Below are positions 22,029 through 29,030 of a stretch of DNA of 29,030 nucleotides, piece after piece. The notes below the pieces were generated by a model. The model had not been told where the DNA came from, searched no databases, and saw only the letters and a list, made by a program, of their open reading frames with translations. Position 1 is the stretch's first letter. Each line of letters begins with the position of its first letter. This stretch comes from an uncultured Eubacterium sp. GTDB taxonomy: Bacteria; Bacillota_A; Clostridia; Lachnospirales; Lachnospiraceae. The DNA lies in NCBI GenBank assembly GCA_948468465.1, contig CAOKJJ010000050.1, forward strand, positions 1 through 29,030. Reading direction: 5' to 3'. The translations under genes and the position numbers were made by a program.

Positions 22029-25000
22029 ATGCAGAATAAACAAAATATAGAAGCGATCTATGAGCTCCATCGGATGTTAGAAGATCTGATGAAAAATATT
22101 GCTATATTGGAAGAAAACCTTCCGGCATTGATGCAGACGATCGAAGCAGGTGAGTTCATACCAGATCCTGTTATTGAAAATGTCCAGGTAGCATTGAATC
22201 AGATCAGCGCCATTCAACCGGATTTTGCAGACCGTTTTATGTCTTTAAAGGCAGGAGAACCGCCGCTAAAGATCGAGGATGCTTACCGCATATTGGAAAA
22301 TTGCCGTAAAAAGGCAGAAAATACAGGTAAATACTTTGATGCTGTCAGTTTTTTTCTGTCATTGCGTGCAGACGACCCGTCGGTACAGCAGATTTTGGAA
22401 GAAAGGCAGCGTACTTTGGATGTATTGGATTTTGAGAAAATGAGTGAGCAGGAGATAAAAGACGCTGCGGAATGTTACGTACGGTTATCTGAGGCATTTC
22501 ATGAAAGCGACAACAGGACCAAATTCTGCCTTTTGTATTCATCTGGTCTGGAAGAAGAGATTGCAACAGGAGTTATGTTTGGACAATTAAAATCTGAAAT
22601 AGTACAAACAAACGAAACGGCAGATATAAAAGAACCAACAGAACAAGGAAAAGAAGTTCAAACAAATGAAACAGCAGCAAAAGAACTTGCAGAAATATGC
22701 AAAAGCGAAATCTGGAAAACGATCGGAATCGAACGGCCGCAGGAAATGATTATAAAAGAAGATAGAGAGCTGCTGGATGTGCAGCAGTCAGCCAGGGCAT
22801 CTGATACATTCAGGGTAAAAGATTTCCGTAAAGATATGACCGGTGAATACCCGCTCGGAAAGATAGAATGTCTGACGGAAGCGCTTGAGAACTGCGGATA
22901 TTCCAGTGAATCGTTTGCGCTTTGGAAGAATAAAGAACCCAGCTACTATGATGCTGTATCAGAAAAATTATTTCAGATGGGATATTTAAAAAAATACGCT
23001 GTAAGCGGATTCAGCAAATTTTATATATTATCTCCAAAAGGCGAGAAGGCATTTGTTCTGAGAGATTCCCTGCAGATGATCCAGAAATGTTATAAGAAAA
23101 AAATAAATTTTGCCAGGGGCGGGGAGCGTATTGAGGACAGCACAAACGCTGCGGTCACAAGGATATTATACCAGCAGGCATTTTCCAGGATTTTGAAGAT
23201 TGATAAAGATTATACATTTTCCACGATCAAAAGAAGTATTGGGGCGAATTATTTCCTGATAGATTTTCCGAAAGCACTGGGAGGCAGAACGGTTCGTTTT
23301 GTGGGAATCGTTTCTGATAATCCGGAGCAGTTCCGGCAATTCCATGCTTTGATAAAAGAAACATATGAAGCCGCAGACCTATATGTTGTGACAGGGGCTG
23401 CGCATGAAGCCGCCTGCGCTGCAGCAAAATGGATTGCCAGCCTGACAGACGGACTTGCTCCTGTCTGGTATTGCGGGTATGCAGATGAAGAAGTATATGA
23501 TGTTATTACCGAAGAGGCGGCAGACGCTGCATTTAAGCGGCTTACAGAAGCGGAAAATGAAAAGCAGGAAGAGAAGAGGACTTCAGAGCTGGAAAATGAG
23601 AAGCAGGAAGAAAAGAGGACTTCAGAGCTGGAAAATGAGAAGCAGGAAGAGAAGGAAACTGCGGATCTGAAAAATGAAAAGCAGGAAGAGAAAGGCACTG
23701 CAGATTTGAAAAATGAAAAGCAGGAAGAGAAGGAAACTCCAGACAGAAAAGAATTTCAGAAAAAAGGAATTCAGGAAAATGAAGCTCCGGATAAAAAAGA
23801 ACTTCAGGAGAAAGGAGGTTTGGAAGAAGCAGTCACAAGAGGAGCAATGAGTGTACATAGCCAGGCAAACAGATTGTCCGAAGCAGAGAAAACAAAGCAT
23901 GATACAGTTCTTCAGGAGATGCTGGCATCCGGCAAATTTTATGTAGCAACAGCCTATGCGGCGGTGCTTTCGAAAGAATTTCCATGTTACAGGCCGGTTT
24001 ACCACCAGCTGGCATACGCATTAAATGATCCGATGGATCGATGCAGTTATAGTTCGGATACTATCATCCGTATTTTCTATACAGGTGAGAACCAGCTGAC
24101 GGATCATTATGTTGCGGCAGCCGCAGTCAGAAACTATTTTCTGGATCAGTACAGTTATGACTACTCTTTGCAGCAGCTGCAGGTGATGCTTTCCGGAAAC
24201 CAAATCCTGCAGCAGGAGCCTGTTCTGAATAAAATTTTGTACACGCTGCAGCAGTTTAAGACGAATTACCACAGCGGAATTGACCGTTATGCCGATTACC
24301 GCGAGAAAGAGAGGGCCTCCTGGGAGCTTCATCTGGAGAAGACGCGAAGGGGAGCAAAGGATTTTTATGATAATTATAGTTCGGGCAGTTTAAAGGAGAA
24401 TGCATCTCATCGGCGTTTTATGGAAACTGAGAAGCTTCTGCTTGGACCGGATAGTGAGTTGGGTGTCTATTTAAAAGTAGTCATTGATGATGAGCGTGAG
24501 ATGGCAGAACTGCTGGAGGAATTTCTTGTGGAAAACTATGTGAAAGACCAGGCGGCAGTATGTGAAGAGAATATTGATCCGTCAAAGATTAACAGGATCT
24601 TGGATACGCATTGGGATCAGGCGGCACAGAATATGCGGCTGGTAAAGAAATCATCGGATTTGATGAGCAGCCTGAGAATGAATCTTTTTAAGAAAGTAAA
24701 TAAAATCGTATCTGTTTTGTGCAATTATGTATTTCTGATGCATACGGCAATTACCAGAGATGATGACCCGGGTTTGCTGGAATATAAAAAACTCCGCACG
24801 CCGCTGTTAAAAGATATCAGGGATGTGGTACGAAAATTTGAAGAACATCGTGTACAGGAGTTGTCTGAAATAGCCGGCAGGGCGGTTTTAACAAGGACGC
24901 TGCAGGAAATGGAAAAACGTCTGGAAGGGGATTATCAGGAAGGAAATAATAAATATTTCTATATTAATTTTCTGAAAGACGATAAAATAATACTGGATGA

Positions 25001-27452
25001 TGATTTTATTCCGGTTTTGGATGAGGTTTTGGAGCTTCCGGATTTTTCCGTTAAAAACCGTTTGATACAGCATTGCCCGTCGCAGGAGAAGGACTGGCGT
25101 ACGCGTTTGGAGGAAATATTTAAAGGCGGGGACGATTACGGATCAGCGGAACTTATTTTGAAATATCTCAAGGCGCAGAATTGGATTCCGGACAGGCTGG
25201 AACTGGAATCGTATTCTATTGAAAAGGCGATTGAATATCCGCAAAAAGATATGGAACAGAAACGTATGGGATTTATTGCAGACCTTGAACTTGCCCAAAG
25301 CTACGGGCAGATTGATAACACGAAAGAAAACAGCAAAGAAATTATGGTCCAGATTATGGAGAACTGGTATTTATGGGCAAAAGAAACGAAGAATTATGGA
25401 TTTTTCAGCAAAATCTTGGAGGCATTTCAGGATAAGATCCATAAAGATGCACAGGCTCGGGCGGTTGAATTAAGAGACAGTTTAAATGTATATCTGAAAG
25501 AAGATCCGGATTGGGATATAGACGACAGGGTAAGCAGCGCGGTAGTGCAGATCAGGGAAAGGATCGAACAGCAGAATTATGCGGCGGCAGAAGATTTATT
25601 GAATCGTCTGATAGCCAATGATCTGGATACGGCTGTTACGCTGCAGCAGGAAGATGACCTGCTCCAGTTTCTGGACGAGTATGATGTGAACTACAAAATG
25701 ACTGCAAATTCTGCAAAAAATTTAAGATCATTAATAGGTACCTCCAGAATCAATAAAGATACAAAGGGGGCTGACAGACTGCTGGAAAACTGGCCGAAAG
25801 GCGCTGGCGCGGGAAAACATAAGATCAGCGCCCTTCTGCAGGCATTAGGGTTTGCTCCGGATACAGTAGAAGCGGACCAGCCTGTTCAGGGAAAGATTGA
25901 AAATTATCTGGTTACGTTAAAGCGTCCGCAGAATGGCCGTAAAATTAATTACAAACATCCTATTTCGGCATTTGGGTCAGAAGCTGAGACGAAGGGCTTT
26001 CGGGTGGTCTGTATCTTTGGAAAAGCGGATGCGCAGCGTTTGATTGATACGTTTCGGGAATTAGGAAGTGCAAAAAATACCATTGTTTTGCTGGATTATG
26101 CATTGACATTGGCTGACCGGAGGACTTTGGCACGGAAATCAAAGACGGATCTGAATGACATCGGCAGGATTTTTGCCGTTATAGACCGCGTGGTATTAAT
26201 CTACCTGGCTAAGCACTATACAGAAACAGCGATTAACAGAATGCTGATGGCTGTGGTTATGCCGTTTGCAGCATATCAGCCGTATATCGATAAATCTAAA
26301 GACGTTATGCCGCAGGAAATCTTTATCGGGCGGAAAAACGAACTGGAAAAAATTGAGTCGCCGACAGGCGTAAATATTGTATACGGCGGACGTCAGTTAG
26401 GGAAGACTGCTTTGCTGCGTATGGCAAAGAAGGACATAGACAGGAATGAAAACGGTGACCGCGCAGTCATTGTAAATGCATGGAGGAAAGATTACCGGGA
26501 TACGGCAAAAATAGTATCTGAGGCGTTATATGATGAAAAGATCCTGCTGAAAGAAAATATTACGGAGGATTGGAACGAGCTTGCAAGGGATATTCAAAAC
26601 CGGCTGCGGGACGAGACGGATCCGATTCCTTATTTGCTGCTGATGATTGATGAAGCGGATCTCTTTATTGAAAGCTGTGAAGCCGTAGGCTATGAGCCGT
26701 TTAATACATTAAAGGATATCCAAAGCATTGGATCCGGGCGTTTTAAATTTGTGGTTGCCGGTTTACGCAATATTGTGCGGTTCAAAAGAATGGCAGCATT
26801 GGAGGACAACGGCGTACTGCCGCATCTGGAATCGCTGACGGTAAAACCTTTTAAGTCTATGGAGGCGCGGGAGCTGCTGGAAGTGCCATTATCTTATCTG
26901 GGATTCAGATTCTCGAAAAATAATGAAACGGAAGTGCTGATTTCAACCATTTTTGGGACTACTAATTATTTCCCTGGATTAATCCAGCTGTATTGCACGA
27001 AACTGATCGAAGCAATGAAGAAGGACTATGCCGGGTATTCCGAAAGTGAAACACCGCCTTACTATGTCCAGAAAGAACATATCAAAAAGGTACTGGCGGA
27101 TCAGACTTTGCAGCAGGATATCAGAGAGAAATTTTTTATTACGCTTAAAGTGGGCGATGACGACTATTATTATATGATTGCATTGCTTACGGCTTATCAT
27201 TATCATGAGAACCGTACGCAAAACGGCTGTAACGCGGACGACCTGCTCCAATTAGCAGGCATGTTTTCGATCGGCAAACTGGTTGCACTAGGAACGGAAA
27301 AGGTGACCGCGCTTATGGAAGAAATGTGTGAACTGAATGTATTGCAGCATACCGGAAATGACAGATACAGATTTGCCAGACATAGTTTTTGCCAGATGAT
27401 GGGTACAGTTCGGCAGATTGATGATGAACTGATGAATTATATGGAGGACTAG
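22029..27452 (+). CDS. Giant STAND/AAA-like ATPase, 1807 residues
   Basis: This very large soluble protein carries a C-terminal P-loop ATPase. The box IFIGRKNELEKI comes first, then Walker A GGRQLGKT (residues 1453-1460), Walker B LLLMIDEADLFIE (Asp1541, Glu1542) and FKFVVAGLRNI as a sensor-like strand. A winged-helix-like end with YRFARHSF closes the protein. This order is typical of AAA_16/STAND regulators. Upstream are a helical N-terminus (1-195), a linker with two TNETA copies, and a winged-helix-like part (about 250-350). Next come an alpha/beta part (about 365-500), a 13-residue repeat block (509-573), a long helical region (about 610-1300) and an alpha/beta domain just before the ATPase. 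No membrane segment is seen. It is one base from the HEPN-type gene. A sensor role in antiviral defence or another conflict system is inference. Confidence 0.75.
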   Translation: MQNKQNIEAIYELHRMLEDLMKNIAILEENLPALMQTIEAGEFIPDPVIENVQVALNQISAIQPDFADRFMSLKAGEPPLKIEDAYRILENCRKKAENTGKYFDAVSFFLSLRADDPSVQQILEERQRTLDVLDFEKMSEQEIKDAAECYVRLSEAFHESDNRTKFCLLYSSGLEEEIATGVMFGQLKSEIVQTNETADIKEPTEQGKEVQTNETAAKELAEICKSEIWKTIGIERPQEMIIKEDRELLDVQQSARASDTFRVKDFRKDMTGEYPLGKIECLTEALENCGYSSESFALWKNKEPSYYDAVSEKLFQMGYLKKYAVSGFSKFYILSPKGEKAFVLRDSLQMIQKCYKKKINFARGGERIEDSTNAAVTRILYQQAFSRILKIDKDYTFSTIKRSIGANYFLIDFPKALGGRTVRFVGIVSDNPEQFRQFHALIKETYEAADLYVVTGAAHEAACAAAKWIASLTDGLAPVWYCGYADEEVYDVITEEAADAAFKRLTEAENEKQEEKRTSELENEKQEEKRTSELENEKQEEKETADLKNEKQEEKGTADLKNEKQEEKETPDRKEFQKKGIQENEAPDKKELQEKGGLEEAVTRGAMSVHSQANRLSEAEKTKHDTVLQEMLASGKFYVATAYAAVLSKEFPCYRPVYHQLAYALNDPMDRCSYSSDTIIRIFYTGENQLTDHYVAAAAVRNYFLDQYSYDYSLQQLQVMLSGNQILQQEPVLNKILYTLQQFKTNYHSGIDRYADYREKERASWELHLEKTRRGAKDFYDNYSSGSLKENASHRRFMETEKLLLGPDSELGVYLKVVIDDEREMAELLEEFLVENYVKDQAAVCEENIDPSKINRILDTHWDQAAQNMRLVKKSSDLMSSLRMNLFKKVNKIVSVLCNYVFLMHTAITRDDDPGLLEYKKLRTPLLKDIRDVVRKFEEHRVQELSEIAGRAVLTRTLQEMEKRLEGDYQEGNNKYFYINFLKDDKIILDDDFIPVLDEVLELPDFSVKNRLIQHCPSQEKDWRTRLEEIFKGGDDYGSAELILKYLKAQNWIPDRLELESYSIEKAIEYPQKDMEQKRMGFIADLELAQSYGQIDNTKENSKEIMVQIMENWYLWAKETKNYGFFSKILEAFQDKIHKDAQARAVELRDSLNVYLKEDPDWDIDDRVSSAVVQIRERIEQQNYAAAEDLLNRLIANDLDTAVTLQQEDDLLQFLDEYDVNYKMTANSAKNLRSLIGTSRINKDTKGADRLLENWPKGAGAGKHKISALLQALGFAPDTVEADQPVQGKIENYLVTLKRPQNGRKINYKHPISAFGSEAETKGFRVVCIFGKADAQRLIDTFRELGSAKNTIVLLDYALTLADRRTLARKSKTDLNDIGRIFAVIDRVVLIYLAKHYTETAINRMLMAVVMPFAAYQPYIDKSKDVMPQEIFIGRKNELEKIESPTGVNIVYGGRQLGKTALLRMAKKDIDRNENGDRAVIVNAWRKDYRDTAKIVSEALYDEKILLKENITEDWNELARDIQNRLRDETDPIPYLLLMIDEADLFIESCEAVGYEPFNTLKDIQSIGSGRFKFVVAGLRNIVRFKRMAALEDNGVLPHLESLTVKPFKSMEARELLEVPLSYLGFRFSKNNETEVLISTIFGTTNYFPGLIQLYCTKLIEAMKKDYAGYSESETPPYYVQKEHIKKVLADQTLQQDIREKFFITLKVGDDDYYYMIALLTAYHYHENRTQNGCNADDLLQLAGMFSIGKLVALGTEKVTALMEEMCELNVLQHTGNDRYRFARHSFCQMMGTVRQIDDELMNYMED
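23553..23747 (+). repeat. Five tandem 39-base repeats within the ATPase gene
   Basis: Five units of 39 bases follow each other without gaps and encode 13 residues each, with consensus [EK]NEKQEEK-T-[ED]-. The first two units differ in only a few bases, while the later ones drift (TSEL, TADL, TPDR endings). A less regular continuation with KELQEKGG follows. The unit length keeps the reading frame, so copy number could change without breaking the protein. The product is a highly charged, probably helical or disordered spacer at residues 509-573. Confidence 0.9.
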
Positions 27453-27453
27453 T

Positions 27454-28527
27454 ATGGAAGAATTGTGGTGGAACCACATCACCAAAGCGCATAAGTTTAT
27501 GGAAGACATTGTAACAGCGGCACTGGAGGGGAAAAGCATGATCCTCTCCCTGCCGGTAAATGTTCCGTGGCGGAATACATTATTGGAACTGGTAGAGGGG
27601 CAGTTAAAATTAGAGAATCCTAAAAATTCCTTCGAAGTGATAAAATGCCCCCGGGAAGAAGCAGGGTTGTTTCTATTAAATAAGTATTGTAAAAAAGAAA
27701 GGCGGGCATCCTACCGATGCGGCTTAACCTACGCTGAATTTCTGGGCAGATGCGAGGATACGGTCTTAAATAACAGATACGTGTGGGTGACAGACATACC
27801 GGAAACGAAATATGAGGAGTGGCTGGAATTTACCGTCACATATCAAAAGAACGTAACGAAAAAGACGCCTGCGGTATTTGTTCTGGAAACAAACGATGTG
27901 TCCTTTGCCAAAAGAGCAAAAAAGGGAATCAAAAAAATGATCTTTGACCAGAATATAGGCGCATATGACAAATTTGCATTCTGCGCTCTTGTCGCAACGG
28001 AAAATAATGGCAGGGATTATATGCGGCCATATCTGGCAGAGCTTGCTGCGACGATATGCAGTGAGGATATTGAGCTTTGCGCTGAGTGTGTCCGTATGGG
28101 AAACACATTTATAGAGGAACCGTCAAATACAATTCGCAATATCAGCAAAGAAAAATGCAGGAGCAATGGAGAAGCATATCAGTTTTCTAAAACGGATGAG
28201 GAAATCCGGCGGCTTGTGTGGGAAACACAGTTAAAAAGTGTATTTCCTGTCATAGAGAGATTTCGCGGTTGTTTTATAAAAAAATATTATGACCAGATAA
28301 AAAAAGTGCTGCCGATCAGTAATTCCTGCGGGGAAAATGTAACGATTCCTGAGGATGTTGAGATAGGAACGCTGTTTTATATGGTCGGCTGCAGTGCACT
28401 TTCTGTCAGCAGCCTGGAATATGGGGAATTGGAGCGGTACAAAGATGCCCGCAATAAGCTGGCGCATCTGGATATTCTGGAGTTGGAGGTTGTGGATTCT
28501 ATTTTAAAAAGAGATCATTTGCTATAG
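27454..28527 (+). CDS. HEPN-motif protein, partner of the giant ATPase
   Basis: The 357-residue product starts one base behind the stop of the giant ATPase gene. Near its end it has ERYKDARNKLAHLDILE, in which Arg333-Asn-x3-His338 matches the R-x4-H signature of HEPN ribonuclease domains, with the preferred Asn after Arg. About 100 helical residues before it (from IRRLVWETQLKSVFPVIERFR) could form the four-helix HEPN bundle. The N-terminal 200 residues show alternating strands and helices (SMILSLPV, FEVIKCP, RYVWVTDIP, TPAVFVLE) like a nucleotide-binding core that has lost its P-loop. No membrane segment is seen. Known HEPN proteins of conflict systems cut RNA, so this is the likely effector, with the ATPase as sensor. 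That role is inferred. Confidence 0.7.
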   Translation: MEELWWNHITKAHKFMEDIVTAALEGKSMILSLPVNVPWRNTLLELVEGQLKLENPKNSFEVIKCPREEAGLFLLNKYCKKERRASYRCGLTYAEFLGRCEDTVLNNRYVWVTDIPETKYEEWLEFTVTYQKNVTKKTPAVFVLETNDVSFAKRAKKGIKKMIFDQNIGAYDKFAFCALVATENNGRDYMRPYLAELAATICSEDIELCAECVRMGNTFIEEPSNTIRNISKEKCRSNGEAYQFSKTDEEIRRLVWETQLKSVFPVIERFRGCFIKKYYDQIKKVLPISNSCGENVTIPEDVEIGTLFYMVGCSALSVSSLEYGELERYKDARNKLAHLDILELEVVDSILKRDHLL

Positions 28528-28538
28528 AGATCTGTGCG

Positions 28539-28571
28539 GCCTGCGTATTTATATCGTATTACGCAGGCTCA
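28539..28571 (+). terminator. Hairpin behind the HEPN gene
   Basis: GCCTGCGTA (28539-28547) pairs perfectly with TACGCAGGC (28560-28568) around a 12-base loop. Only TCATTTG follows, so the T run is poor. It lies 11 bases behind the stop codon of the HEPN gene and probably ends the two-gene operon. Confidence 0.55.
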
Positions 28572-28624
28572 TTTGAAGGATGATAAGACAGCAGCCAAAA
28601 CATGAATTTTCAATAATGAATTCG

Positions 28625-28810
28625 CTATTCTTTGATTCTGTCAATTTCTGTCAGATTCATTCCTGAAACTGTGAGTATCGCTTTCAGATCAACATATCTT
28701 TCATACATTTCTTTATATGCATCTGAATCTTTGTCTTGCGTCAATACCATATATTTTTGAACCCGCGAAAATTCTTCAATTGTTATCTTTAACATTTCTT
28801 TTTCTGACAT
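28625..28810 (-). CDS. Small hypothetical protein, 61 residues
   Basis: The minus-strand gene has a good promoter (28839-28866), a GGAGG ribosome binding site (complement of 28818-28822) seven bases before its ATG, and a TAG stop at its left end. The product begins MSEKEMLKITIEEFSRVQKYM and is hydrophilic, largely helical in appearance and without signal peptide or membrane segment. The end reads TVSGMNLTEIDRIKE. I do not recognise the family. It runs towards the HEPN gene. Nothing links it functionally to the ATPase pair, although small genes beside conflict systems are sometimes regulators or antitoxins. Confidence 0.7.
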   Translation of the reverse strand: MSEKEMLKITIEEFSRVQKYMVLTQDKDSDAYKEMYERYVDLKAILTVSGMNLTEIDRIKE

Positions 28811-28838
28811 GTGGTTTCCTCCATTCCACTTTTTTTCT

Positions 28839-28866
28839 ATTATACCAAATTATGACTTGTTTTCAA
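28839..28866 (-). promoter_or_regulatory. Promoter of the 61-residue protein gene
   Basis: On the minus strand TTGAAA (complement of 28861-28866) and TATAAT (complement of 28839-28844) are separated by 16 bases. The -10 box is perfect and the -35 box matches at four of six positions. It lies directly ahead of the ribosome binding site of the small gene. Confidence 0.7.
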
Positions 28867-29030
28867 GTCTTCAAGATTATTAGGAACTTATAAACAATTT
28901 CTTGCGCAAAGTGGCAAAATTTTAATACTATGCAACAGAATTGACATTGTGTTGTGTTATTTTATTGGCTATGCAGACGCCGGATGAGGGGCGGGGCCTG
29001 GATTTCGGCTCCTACTCCAGAATGTTAAGA
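28867..29030. other. Right end of the window, no supported gene
   Basis: This stretch begins the upstream region of a gene that would lie to the right, or is plain intergenic DNA. A TTGACA at 28941-28946 has no convincing -10 partner. An open frame from ATG 28971 runs out of the window after 20 codons but has no ribosome binding site, so I do not call it. Confidence 0.4.

Noticed and set aside
23249..23698. Long minus-strand frame of 149 codons rich in Ser and Phe
   Set aside because: It is the antisense reading of the repeat block in the ATPase gene; the repeated composition mirrors the coding repeats and no start signal exists.
23553..23747. CRISPR-like array
   Set aside because: The units are contiguous, code for a regular charged peptide and have no spacers, so it is a coding tandem repeat.
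28971..29030. Open reading frame MQTPDEGRGLDFGS... running off the right end
   Set aside because: No ribosome binding site precedes the ATG, the promoter-like TTGACA at 28941 has no -10 partner, and only 20 codons can be seen.

Overview
The window looks like chromosomal DNA of a Gram-positive gut-type Clostridium, most likely Lachnospiraceae. This is inferred from strong AGGAGG-type ribosome binding sites, TTG and GTG starts, Gram-positive SipS-type signal peptidases, a lipoprotein with a clear lipobox, tightly overlapping operons and moderate GC. No rRNA, tRNA or CRISPR array was recognised.

Left part (1-5227): a terminator of an upstream gene, a 58-residue small protein on the minus strand, two tandem type I signal peptidases, a YbaK/EbsC-type Cys-tRNA(Pro) deacylase, and a 673-residue secreted surface protein. 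The promoter of the surface protein gene has a run of nine G between its -35 and -10 boxes, a candidate phase-variation switch. Behind this gene lies a decayed second copy of ybaK with a premature stop and two internal deletions. An AT-rich regulatory region follows.

Middle part (5228-21735): one long co-directional run of 15 genes, mostly overlapping or nearly abutting, for a cell-surface glycopolymer. It starts with an XRE-type regulator. Then come a GT4 glycosyltransferase, an ABC-2 polysaccharide export permease with an unusual N-terminal extracytoplasmic domain, its ATPase, a DUF4422 protein, two GlfT2-like (galactofuranosyltransferase-type) enzymes, a beta-helix lipoprotein and a large YfhO/GT-C-like membrane protein. 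Next are a GtrA protein and a GT2 enzyme. The last five genes encode a GDPD-like protein, a HAD phosphatase/mutase, two paralogous sugar nucleotidyltransferases and a cupin between them. Inferred model: the polymer is made inside and exported by the ABC pair, then decorated outside by a GT2/GtrA/GT-C three-component system whose sugar donor comes from the terminal module. No initiating phosphoglycosyltransferase, UDP-galactopyranose mutase or polymer ligase is in the window.

Right part (21736-29030): a hairpin and a remnant of an ISAs1-family transposase separate the polysaccharide locus from a two-gene operon. That operon encodes a 1807-residue protein with a C-terminal AAA/STAND-like ATPase, and a 357-residue partner ending in a HEPN-type R-x4-H motif. 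This pair is the best candidate for an undescribed conflict or defence system here. A small 61-residue protein on the minus strand, with its own promoter, closes the window.
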